DNA from: Spongospora subterranea
Lineage: Eukaryota; Endomyxa; Phytomyxea; Plasmodiophorida; Plasmodiophoridae
Assembly (NCBI GenBank): GCA_900404475.1
Contig: OUQQ01000492.1
Location: forward strand, 1 to 15,889
DNA: 15,889 bases
Direction of reading: 5' to 3'
Shown: positions 1 through 10,400 of the stretch, in pieces
Layout: every line of letters begins with the position of its first letter
How positions within the stretch are numbered: position 1 is the stretch's first letter
Notes under the pieces: generated by a model
The model's input: only the letters and a program-made list of their open reading frames with translations
Told to the model about the DNA's origin: nothing
Database searches by the model: none
Program-made: the position numbers and the translations under genes

Positions 1-1
1 G

Positions 2-148
2 ACAATACTAGCACATGGAAACGGGAACCTGATCATCGATAGTAGCCCTCCCATCACCATCAAAAACGTTCTCTTTGTGCCAAGATTGACTATGACCCTC
101 TTAGCCACAAAATCTTTCACCGAGCAAGGACTAACAATTCGCATAGTC
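2..148 (+). pseudogene. Copia protease/GAG-pre-integrase flank, fragment
   Basis: Frame 2 is open from the window edge and contains ITIKNVLFVPRL followed by a conserved-looking L-x-T-K-x-F-x-E-Q-G-L run. This matches the region after the aspartic protease in copia polyproteins, where a 'nvLyvP.l..nLlS...l...G' pattern is typical. The frame runs on to a TGA at 194-196, but from 149 it lies inside an inverted repeat, so the retroelement homology probably ends at about 148. The upstream part, including any protease active site, lies outside the window. The assignment rests on motif memory, not on an alignment. Confidence 0.7.
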
Positions 149-318
149 TTTCTTCGAATGCATGAAGCCTTGGGCCTAGATGAGAGTAAACAATGACTGT
201 TGCCATTTTCTTCCTCTTGCTTAAGGCCGTATAAGGCTTTGTTAAGTAAACAGGAAGAGAACGGCAACAGTCATTGTTTACTCTCATCCAGGCCCAAGGC
301 TTCATGCAATCGAAGAAA
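149..318. repeat. 170-bp foldback (inverted repeat) inside the copia remnant
   Basis: The left arm 149-215 and the right arm 252-318 are inverted copies of about 67 bp with four mismatches, separated by 36 bp. The outer ends are TTTCTTCGAATGCATGAAG and its near-complement. The foldback sits exactly where copia protease-side sequence stops and RT sequence starts, and integrase is missing there. It could be a MITE-like foldback element inserted into the retroelement, or a palindromic duplication formed when the internal part was deleted. I see no clear target-site duplication. Confidence 0.85.
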
Positions 319-330
319 TAACCCTGTATA

Positions 331-1147
331 TGGTACAAAAATCAAGATGCGAAATTGATTCTAATCGGAACCTACGTTGACGACCTGATAATAACCGGCG
401 CCGATCATTCTGCAATTCAACAATTATCATCAACCCTAGGCAAAACATTCAAAATGAAAGACCTTGGCAAGTTTGGACAAGACCAGTGTAAGCCGACCTA
501 CACACCAATGGCGGTGACTTACGACCCCGGACACAATCCGGAACCCGATAGCAATGACCACTCGACCCCGAACAAGTACCCGATAAGAGAGGCGATCGGA
601 TGCCTGATGTATCTTGCAAATGCAACCCGCCCGGATATAGCGTACGCTGTCAACTGCGTCAGCCGCTATGTTACATCACCATCACCAAATCTGTGGAGAG
701 CAATCCAGAAAATTATCAAGTACACAAGAACTCGGACTTCACTTTACAAAAGGTTCATCAACTATCCAAGGATACGCCGACAGCGATTTTGCCGGTGACA
801 AAAACGACCGCAAATCGACGACTGGATGGATTTACAAAATAGGCAACAATACTATTTCATGGAAAAGTACAAAGCAGAAAGCGGATGGCCGCATGTGACG
901 CCACAAAGGAAGCGATCTGGTTGCAAGACCTATTAGCGGAACTACGTATCATCACAAACAAGAGGTCCATCCTCCATCAGGACAACCAGGGAGCGATCTT
1001 TCTTCAAACAAACGACTGCAATAAGTCAAGAACCAAACATGTGGATATCAAGTACCATTTTCGGGAAAAGATCAAGGAAGGCCGGATCAAAGTCGTATAC
1101 TGCCCAACTGAAACAATGATTGCGGACCTTTTACAAAACCATTGAGC
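331..1147 (+). pseudogene. Copia RT/RNase H pseudogene
   Basis: The reading frame contains the RT active-site motif YVDDLIITG at 373-399, then KMKDLGKF. It jumps at about 472-475 straight to CKPTYTPM, a motif that in copia elements normally lies some 40 residues further on, so an in-frame deletion is likely. The linker A-T-R-P-D-I-A-Y-A-V is intact at about 627-656. The frame then changes near 745-765 into the one carrying GYADSDFAGD (the RNase H region), and again near 880 with loss of the usual catalytic SSTEAEY block. The last part has HQDNQGAIFL and ends at a premature TGA at 1143-1145, where one missing base moves the conserved end into another frame. It is non-functional. Confidence 0.92.
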
Positions 1148-1228
1148 GAGCAGAAGTTCGAAACACACCGACACAACACCGACACAAGATTTTGAACACC
1201 AAACAAGCTCCAGATTCAATAGCGGAGG

Positions 1229-1400
1229 TGCGTGTTAACCGTCAGGCGATATTTTCATCTTCCGCTTAATTAATGTTGAGTCATTGATAAGCGTGACTCA
1301 ACTATGTGTCTTAAGCACATCATCAGTGACAATAAACTGCACTCTTCTATACTACTAATTATCGTTACCAATTAACCATCTACCACTATCGCTCAATTTG
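1229..1400 (+). repeat. Possible copia 3' LTR (boundaries uncertain)
   Basis: A purine-rich stretch (AGCGGAGG, 1221-1228) follows the end of pol, as a polypurine tract should. It is followed by TG (1229 or 1233, TGTTAACC). Downstream come a perfect 9-bp inverted repeat (1275-1283 with 1294-1302), a near-palindrome ATGTG..CACAT, and AATAAA at 1331-1336. That is the order expected in a short LTR carrying its own poly(A) signal. No second LTR copy is in the window, so neither the 3' end nor the identity can be proved. Confidence 0.3.
1275..1302. repeat. Perfect 9-bp inverted repeat (hairpin)
   Basis: GTTGAGTCA at 1275-1283 is perfectly complementary to TGACTCAAC at 1294-1302, with a 10-base loop. 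A second near-palindrome, ATGTG-tcttaag-CACAT, follows directly (about 1304-1320), and AATAAA lies 11 bases after it. Each arm of the first hairpin contains a TGACTCA/TGAGTCA heptamer, the consensus of AP-1-type bZIP factors. In an LTR such elements may drive or end transcription, but no function is shown here. Confidence 0.55.
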
Positions 1401-1865
1401 GCGTCTGTAGTTTTGACGTGAGTCACTAAATTATCGTTTTGGGTACTCTATTGTATTCTGTCGGGAAAATAAACTCAATTTTTCTATTCAACATTTACCG
1501 GTGCGCCCGATATCAGATTAAGAGTCCCACCTGCTCTACATTCGATTCAAACGTTACCATAATTTGGTCTCGATATTTCCGAAATAAGTCTCACCCAGTG
1601 ACTTCGTTAGAATGTCTGCTGTCATATGATCTGTACAACAATATTGAATTTCGATCGTGTTGAGAGAAAGTCTCTTCTGGTTTCTGTCGCACAGCTTCAC
1701 ATTAGCTGGGAATATCAATCTCTCGGATATCAAACTGCTGTGTCCGCATGTTGCGCTTAATTATGGCTAAACCATCATGCATTTGCTTGTGTTCATAAAA
1801 AGCTTTCACGCATGGGTTAACAGCGCTTATGACATAACACAAGACAACCCGATGGTCTCACCTCA

Positions 1866-2165
1866 TCATGCAATGCCTTCGTGTTCGTAGGTGACGTGCC
1901 GTCCTTTACTAGAACTTCTCGGCAGTTGCGAGCAATGTACCCGATTTTCTCACACAGGTTCCGCACGTTGTCATTATTATTATCAGTTTCTCTATTGTCG
2001 TAGCCTTTCTTTTCTCTCTAATGTTGGCTGCTTTTATTTGTCGTAGACTTTCTTTTCTTTCTGTCCACGCACACTGAACGAGGCATCATTACCCACCGTT
2101 TTCCACTTAGCCGCTTTTAGATGCGCCTCTTCGATCTCGGCCTCATCAGAACGGTAATTCATGAC
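1866..2165 (-). pseudogene. Decayed copia-type gag tail with zinc-knuckle relic, antisense
   Basis: On the minus strand, 2160 down to about 2040 reads as an acidic then basic segment (EAEIEEAHLKAAKW, RGQKEKK). After several stops and a frame change, 1963 to 1922 reads VRNLCEKIGYIARNC. This resembles a retroelement CCHC knuckle (C-x2-C-x4-H-x4-C) in which the first Cys is lost and His has become Tyr, leaving two of four ligands. A basic segment followed by a knuckle is normal for copia Gag. It lies opposite in strand to the pol remnant on the left, so it is a separate or rearranged copy. It could also be chance similarity. Confidence 0.42.
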
Positions 2166-3282
2166 CTTCCACATTCCATTTGTTGTCGCCATATCATGCA
2201 GAACTTACGAGATGCGATGACGACGCTTCTTTCACCAGCTCGATATTTGTGGTTGGCATTACACTGGAACAATAGTGAACGGCTTTGTTGAATTTGTCAT
2301 CATAGGGCGTTTAGTCATTTAAGGCCTCTCTCTGGACCATCATTCATCAGTCATCACTAATAAATTTTGCAATGACCACAGATCCAGACCCCTGACCTAT
2401 GGTAGACCTCTCAACAATGCAGGTCTAGTTCTCGAAATCAGTTTTGGAAAGCAATTAACATATCTGCAAGAGCGGAGTCGGTAGCTCATATACATGGGCA
2501 AACCAAACACAAAACAAGGCCAAGTCAAAGTCGTATTCACTGTCCAACATATTAATGTTTATATCGAAAAGCCTTAGCCAGCCTGTGTGTCAGATAAGGG
2601 CGAGAACAGAGATAAGATCACTCTGAGACAGCCCTATTCGCGATAGAATAATAACACCACTACCGTATTGTCTTCGTTGTACACGAGATGTCCTGTTCGT
2701 TGTTGTACACACCACTGTATATCCAAAGTTTCAATTTGGTAAAAAACATCAAATTCGTATCGCAATAGCAAACATATACCTTGGTATTAAACTTCAAAAC
2801 ATAAGACACATACCTGTTAAAGCCCCCGATAACCGGCGTTACTACCGATTTTTGCCCTCAACCGAAAGGCGCATACGTTTGCAATTGAAAAGTGGTTGCC
2901 AAGTTATATACATAAACTCGCCTGTTCCTTCGAACTCAAATCAAAACCGGATTTGAATGACATAAATGCATGTTGTTTTTGCTAAACTTGTCAGTCTTGC
3001 TGCTTTTGACATGAAGTAGTATTAAATAAACACAGATAGAAAGGCCTTGATAGATTGGTAGGACGCCCTGAAATGGATTCCTGGCCGCGAGCAGGTCCGG
3101 TGTCAATGAAGTCCGTCGATGCGGCCTCCTATCATCCCTGTGTGTCTGTGTAACCGGTATTTAGTGGACGGTGTCGGTGCGCATCAATCTCCATCTCATT
3201 TAATTAAACACGAGGCCAGAACGCCACCCGCATCTATTCCTTGCCTGGAGGACTGGTTTCCAACAACAATTGGATCTCGGGC

Positions 3283-4439
3283 ATGGGTAGCAATGCCCCC
3301 GATTTGGCCCTTCTAAGAGACCAAGTTCGCGCTTCTATTTTCTCATCACAGACGCCTGCATCATGTCCCGTTGAGTCCTTGGATTCCGCACAGGTGGTCA
3401 TTCCCCCAGCGATAACTCGGAAATCTTCAGAATTATTCAAGAATTCTGCTGCAACAACTGCGAAACCTGTTGTGGCGATTCCGAATTCCGCCGAAGACGC
3501 TTCTCCGAGTCCGATAGCGTGGGTCGCCCTGAACGGTCATCAATCTCCAGAAAATGTTGGTTTTAGTAGTGCAGCCTCCATTTCTATCCCTCTCAGCGAT
3601 CCCAGGGTATCGTCTGCCACTTCTGGACAGGAATTCACCCGTCCAATGACTTCTCCACCCGCTTCAATTCCACATGTCGAAGCTGATCAAAACGGTGTTC
3701 CGTCTGCTCGTACATCTGACCGCTCTCCAGTAAGACCAGAGTCTATCAACGAGCGGATTACAGGCTTCTGTAGCAGCGATCCCATTCCGGCCGTTTTTGC
3801 AAAAGATCAAGTTCGCGCTTCGCTTCTACCATCGTCGCCTTCGGCTTTGTCAGTTTCGGTTGAAGAAATTGAATCCCCTCAGAGCGGCTCTTTTCAAGCG
3901 TCGAATCAAACGCCTTTACAATTTTCCAAGGATTCTGTTGTTTCATTTTCGAATTTTAATGCTGCAACTGCTCACCCACCTGTGGTTTCAACCTCGAACC
4001 CTGGCGAAGAGCCGCAACCGTGGCAAACAGCGTCGGTAACTCAGAAGGTTAATCGCAGTGATCCAGCCTCAATTTCGATTCCGCTTAGCGATCCCAGAAT
4101 ATCATCTGCAACTCCCAGATCCAATGCAGCTCCTGTGACTTCGTCAAACTCTGCCATCTCTGACGCCAAACCCGGCTCTACGAATGTATCTTCTGGTCGT
4201 TTCGGATTGACCGGCTCAATATCCGTTCCTAAAAGCATTTCAAAAAAGCGTAATCGCATTTCGTTAGACGCTTTTCCCAGGAATAATACTCCACAATCCG
4301 GTATCAACACAGCTAGCAGTATCATAGCAGATCGTGCGGTTTTCGTCACGTTTTTTGAAGAGGGCTCGGAAGAAGAATGTCGCCGCATACTCGATAGTTG
4401 CGGAGACATTATCAGATGTGAAGGAATGAAGTCCAATAG
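3283..4439 (+). other. Exon 1: repetitive Ser/Pro-rich head
   Basis: This long exon encodes a low-complexity, Ser-, Pro- and Ala-rich, probably disordered segment. It contains at least two copies of a unit of about 163 codons: the DQVRAS motif occurs at 3319-3336 and 3805-3822 (486 bp apart), and ASISIPLSDPR occurs from 3574 and 4066 (492 bp apart). A further degraded copy starts upstream, where HQSP (3182) and PPASIP (3226) are readable but in another frame. The exon ends in the first half of an RRM and splices at AATAG|GTACC. The frame stays open past the donor to a TAA at 4456, which lies in the intron. I recognise no known family in the repeat unit. Confidence 0.75.
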
Positions 4440-7400
4440 GTACCATATGCAACGTTAATCNATACTCCACAATCCGGTATCAACACAGCTAGCAGTATCA
4501 TAGCAGATCGTGCGGTTTTCGTCACGTTTTTTGAAGAGGGCTCGGAAGAAGAATGTCGCCGCATACTCGATAGTTGCGGAGACATTATCAGATGTGAAGG
4601 AATGAAGTCCAATAGGTACCATATGCAACGTTAATCGTTTTTGTTTACTTCCATCAAGTCCCTTTTATCAGTTATTGGTTTTCTACTTCATTCTCCTCAC
4701 GTGATCGATAAACATTCGTTAAATTTCTGCCATTTGTATGTCGTTAGTTATCAACGTTAATGGTGACTTTGTAGGGCAGTGTTCATCGTGGAGTTCAGTA
4801 ATGAGTCGTCCGTGGAAATGTCGCTCAAGGTTATCGACCCCACTTGCATTGTTGTTCGCTACGTTAGCGCACCTGCAAGAGAACCACAGAAACCTGAGGC
4901 TTCTCCAGGTTGGAATTTTTCACATTTATGATATCGTTTTTACCCAAACATTTTAGGCACTCGGAAGACTTCACAGTCTGGTGTGCCTTCAACTGAAGAT
5001 GATAAGGAAGAAGGAGAATTATCCGATAGCGAGGTGGACGATTTCCATCAGCAGCCTATATTTCCGGACGATGTCGACCAAGTTTTGATGCAGCATCAAC
5101 CTCTTGATCGTTTTCCGGATCGTCCGGCCTCAGAGTACTCGCAAAGACCGTCGATGCATTGGTCGCAGCAACCTGAATCAGCTATGTTTCAGTCTTCATT
5201 GTGTATGCCGTGTTTTTTTCGTGTGGCGTCATCAAATTGATTTACTGGTTCATTTTCCTATTTTCATGCAGACGATCCATATTCTATGGCCCCATCAAGA
5301 CGGTACGATGCTCCTGAGGCTCCACCACTCCCGTTTCCCAAGTATACGATTAAGCCTCCGTATGGAGGTCGCCAACGTATGCCGTTGCCTTCAATTGAAG
5401 TTCCTGCTTTTCATTCTCATTATCCACCCGTATTCCGTCCTATATCTCCCGATCGTCGAAGATCTCCACCAGTAAAGAGTCTTTTTCATTTAAATGATCA
5501 ATCTATTCTTTTGTTGTTTAGGTACATTATTTTTCTGAATTTCCTGTCATGGGTCTTACTGCGTTTTTCGTTGTTTGTCGCGATGCATCAGTGTTGTTCT
5601 CTAATTGTGTTTCGTTTTGAATAGAATCGCTTCGGACCCTTTGCTGAAGATAGCCCTCCGTTCGCTGATCGCCGACGGAGCGCCAGCCCGCGCTCCATTC
5701 CCTTGGCCTCTCAAATTCCTCCGCCGAATTCCTCCCAAATGACTGATGACCAGCTTGCTGAACTCAAACGTCGCGCTCTGCAATCAAAACCATTGCGTCG
5801 TTCGACCTCAGATATGTCAGCCCGCGTGCAAGAAGTCGCCCCAGATGGTAATTCTGAAGCTGCCCGGTTTCTCTCAAGGTTTTTATCATAGAAATGCAAT
5901 TATGGAATTTCGTTGATTTTGTTTTAGCGTTGTCAGCGCTGCGGCGGCGCCTTTCACACCCGAAGCCCAACCGTTGTCTTTGCCATCTGCCGACACCGCC
6001 ACCACCATCTCGGCTTCCGCAACCTTACCGGATGTTTCACCTCCTGTAAAGCCGGTCGCTGTTTCACCAGCGGGGTTGCCTAGACGCCCAGTTTTGAGTG
6101 CGACACCGACGGCTTCAACCTCTGCTAATGTAGGTTTCGTCACGAATTTTGGTTTTATTCTATTGACGTTTGTTGGGGTGGTAGGGGATTACTCCAAGGC
6201 CTGCGCTTCAAATTCCTAGATCTCCTAGCAGGGTGATTCCTCGCTCTGTATCTCTCGAAAGCTCAACCAACATTCCAGCGGTTGCTCGCAAGCCGGACGA
6301 CCGATTCGTAATTCATATTGAGGATGACGAAGAGATGACCGACGACGACAGTGAAGAAAGTGGAGCTGCTTTGCGGTCATCTGGGTCTGCCAACATCAAT
6401 AACGGGGCTCATCATTTACATCGCATCAAGTCATCTGTTGAATTGCTCAGGTCATGATTGTCAACGATTTTGTATCTTACCGTCTACGCTGTGAATGAGC
6501 TGGCACTATATTCCGGTTTTTGTATTTTTTCCAGTTAATGATGTCTTTCTACAAATCATTGTCTAAACCGGTTTTTAGGCAAAAAATCGCTGCTGCGGAG
6601 GCGGCTAACAGCAATAATGACAATAATGTCATCTCGCAGCCTAATCCATCGGGTCCGTCTCTGGCTCCTACTGTTAGAAAACGTCCCCAACCGTTTATGA
6701 ATACGCCCGTGCCGGATTCGACCAAACGCCAACGTCAGCAGGGAAACAGTCAGGGTACTGTTATTGATGTCCCATCAACTCCAACATTGCTGCACTTACA
6801 ACGCGCTAACGATATAAAACAATTAAATGAGCAGGTAGACGGATTTGCAAGTGAACCTTTTTTGCTGCATTATCGTTTGTTCTTCGGTTCGTGTCGTTGC
6901 TTTTCAACTTATTGCGTCGATTCAGATTTTATTGCTGGTAAATCGGCGAGCGATGCTTCGCACGCGCCTAACCATCGTGAAGGAGCAATCTTCTCGTCTG
7001 TCTAATATGATAGATCGGTGCGGCGTGGAAATTGTCCAAGCACGTGTGAAACTGTCAACACTATCCAACCAGTCTACCGACAACCTGACGTCAGCGCCGC
7101 GTCCACTGCCTGTACTGCGCTCAGCGTCATGTTATTTCTGTTTGGGCTTTTCAAAATAATGCTTTCTCTGATTTTAGGCTCCCGAATCAAATGCTGTTGC
7201 TGTTTCTATCAATCCCCGGGATACTCGTGACACGGTAGATCCTCGTTGTACCTGAGAATTCGGTTTTAATTATGTTTATCTTGTTTGATCGTTATGCCGT
7301 CTCGATATCGTTTTCTGGGATTTGCTCTCTAAAAGTTTCCATGGCATTAGGTTAACGTCGAGGACCGAAGCAAACCCGAACGCACTGTTGATGTTGCGGC

Positions 7401-10400
7401 TGCAGTTGACAAGTTGAAATTGGCTGCTTCAGAATTCATCATGCCCTTAGAATCATCTGGTGATGTTGCCCATGCGGAATATTTATCCAACAGCGTCGCG
7501 TCGGACTCTACTGATCTGGTTCGCGAGTTTCGATACGTTAGCCCGTTGACATGTCTACGCTCTCAGCATCGTATCCACAATCCCTCTCCCAATTCCACTA
7601 TTTGTCAGTTCGCTCTATTCGGCCATTGTAACGACGATTCCTGCAAACAGTTGCACATTTCAACGTCAGGCTCAAGTGTTGCTTTGAAGAGCAACTTCGT
7701 TGAGCCTACACTGGCCCCCTCAGCCCCGGTTAATGCAGTCATCGCGCAACTCCAGGATCCGAAACGCAGAGTTGCATCGTCAAATGTCGAAAGCCCTATC
7801 GATATTCGTCAATCGGGGATGGTTGATGATGATGATTCTGACGAAAAATTACGCGAATTCGTCGCAGTGGAGCAAAGGCCGCTTGATAACGACGACCATT
7901 CGGCAATGGTAATCCACTTTTTTCGTTGTTGCATTCCTTTTACTGTTGAAGTGGTAATTTTAATCATCTGTATTGTCCAGTTCGCCATTGTTATCAATAC
8001 CTTGACTGAAGCTTTATCGCTCGAAGAAGATCCCGAAACAGACCGATATTTTACTGATGGTTGCGGAGTCAGGGACAGTCATCCCATGTCTGAAGAAATG
8101 CTGCGGGAAGATCCGTCCAATCCCGATCTCTGGTTACGTCATGCCATATGCGTAGCGGAATCGTCTCGTCATCGACCTGTTGAGTCGGTTATTCCGATCT
8201 TATCCAGGGCCGTCGATGCCAACACTGGCAGCGTCACCTTGTGGACCGTTTATCTATCAGTTTTACAAATGGGTAATCTATATTTTCCGCAGTGTTCAAC
8301 GAATTTTTTTCGCGGTTACGTTGCCCTTGTTTTTGTTTGTCTTTGCATGTTTACACCATATAGACGGGCTTCCTCGTATCTTCCCGATCTGTTTATTTTT
8401 TTTAACTCGGTTACGTCGTCTTTTGGCCATGCTTTTGCCAACACGCTGTTTGAAAAATACAGGTTCCAAACTTTCTCAAGAGGAAGTGTTGAGCCTGTGT
8501 AATGTGGCTCTTCGCTGTACCAACGACAGTCCAGCGCTTTGGCGTGTGCTAATTGACCTTACTCCTTGTGATTATGACTCGCGACGAAGTGTCATATTGC
8601 GCGCAATCGATGCTGTTCCCGCAGATGTTTCGTTTATGCTCCGTTTAATCGATATTGACGTCGATACTGGACACGTTGATGTTGCCAAAATGTCAATTCA
8701 ACAGGCACTGCAGGTAGCAATCTGGGTTTTTACTGGAACCTCGTTGGATTTTTTTACTCTGGTAACTTTTCGATGTGGAAATGTCGCTGTTTTCGGCTCT
8801 ACACATGCTGTTTGATATTAACCTGTTCAGTCTTTCTCCTGTTGTAATCTTCATTTGTATTTGGTAGCTGTCTGCTTTTCTGTCCTTCAATTCTCTTGTT
8901 GCTCGACTTCACACGTTGTTTTTCAGCGTGGCTTTTCATGCCAGTATAGTCTGGCCGATCGTCTACTTCTCGCGATTACTTTGTTGTTTACATCCTCTTT
9001 CCACATGCTACCGATCACATTGCAGAGTTGCGAAGCCGTTGTATCAGATTTCGCTCCGATTGCATTGTTTCATCATCAATGGCCAGTCCTAGTTGCAAAA
9101 CCTTCGTCTGAATCCCTGTCATTGTGCTTAAAAATTTTCCTCGATACTGATACTGGTGTCGAATCGGTAAACTCCCGTTTTACTCAACATTATTATTACA
9201 CCGTAATCGTTAATCGGTGCCTTTATCAACAGCTGCGCTGCGTCAATTTTCTCTTGTCCGTGTGCAGGACGATCGCTCCTGTTTCGTCAAGCATTGAATA
9301 TGCTGATCGACTGCAAAATTTGCCCGAGTATTACTATTGGGCACTCTTTGTTGATCCAGAATTGTCCCGACAGCAGGTTCGTCCGCATTTTCTGATTTTT
9401 TCTTATTTTCGTCTTCCCTTTTTATTTTGAAATGCTTGCTCTTTTTTTTGCCGGTTACCCTTTTGTCTGATTGTATTTTGTTTTGATCTGTATTCATGTG
9501 GTGATATTGAAATTTTTTCATTTCCTCAGTGCATTAGTCAGTTCAACGGCCACGCTTCCGTCATGTTTACTGCAGCATGCGCGGCTTCATCTAACTCTGA
9601 CGCATTGGCTATTCTAAGCGCGTTCGTTTCATCCAATGTGGAATCACCGCTTAACCCTGAAGCAGCTCGTCTTGCAATATCCGATATGGCATCTTCACCT
9701 AATCTTGAACCAGATTTCTGGGTTTGCTTCGGATTGTTTCATGCTCTTTTACGTGCTGTCAACGGAAATCTATCCTGTACTGTACCTTTGTTGGCATTTT
9801 TATCGAGTTTTTCTTTACGGTTTTTGTATCTTTGCACGAACCGACCACAATCAACGGGTTTTCTGTTATCCTTTGTTGGTTGAATACTCAATTAGCAATC
9901 TCCTATGCGGCTGTCTTTGTCACAACGTTCGCATTTTCTATTGGATATTTTTCAAGCTGTGTTAATTTTACAATTTCTCAGCGTCTCTCCTTTTTCCCCT
10001 CTATGCCTTCCAATTTCGTCCTTAATTCAGGTGATTTTTCACTTGTGTTCGATGTTCCTGTGCGAAAAATGTCCGGCGTCCCTGGTGGTGCTTCTGGCAG
10101 GCGTCGATTGCAAAAAGGTTTATACATACGTGGGCTGTGGAGTATAGTAGTTGCTGAAACGAAGTTTGACATCCGGGTGTTTCTTGACGTTGACGACGAT
10201 GACAAAAATTTGTCAACTACTCCAACCTCGGGTAAAATTGAGTCTGATTGGTCTGTTTGATGACCCGCACGCCATTCATTTGTTTGCTCTTGTGTCTCTA
10301 TTTGTATATACTTCAATTCTTCAGATGTTTGTTTTACTGATAAGTTTGCTGTGGCAGTGTCGGCGAATTTGGCAGTCTTTGCGGATATTGTCGACACTGT

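Larger units (their letters stand above)
1..1340 (+). mobile_element. Degenerate Ty1/copia LTR retrotransposon remnant
   Basis: This is a decayed copia-type element read on the plus strand. In order it shows the protease/GAG-pre-integrase flank (2-148), a 170-bp foldback, RT with a YVDD active site (373-384), the RT-to-RNase H linker, RNase H-like sequence to about 1147, and a possible short 3' LTR. The integrase and most of the RT are missing between 148 and 331. The order of domains fits copia rather than gypsy or BEL/Pao, because RT and RNase H come last. The left edge is cut by the window, so gag and the 5' LTR are not seen. The LTR boundaries are a guess. Several frame changes and deletions mean it cannot encode a working polyprotein. 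Confidence 0.88.
1148..3072. other. Non-coding stretch with retroelement debris
   Basis: Apart from the possible LTR (1229-1400) and the antisense gag relic (1866-2165), I see no gene in these 1.9 kb. The open frames are short, have no recognisable motifs and contain no convincing exon chain. The right end, from about 2820, should contain the promoter of the gene that follows. An AT-rich TATTAAATAA string at 3020-3029 is a possible but unproven TATA-like site. No tRNA or other RNA gene was recognised. Confidence 0.5.

Noticed and set aside
3241..4458. A single 405-codon gene ending at TAA 4456
   Set aside because: The frame begins at TTG, not ATG, and its last five codons lie past a good donor (AATAG|GTACC). 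Splicing completes the RRM, and the same end appears in both copies of the artefactual duplication.
7909..7980. Membrane-spanning segment in the ZFC3H1-like protein
   Set aside because: The hydrophobic stretch is exactly a GT..AG intron. Removing it restores the alignment with the family.
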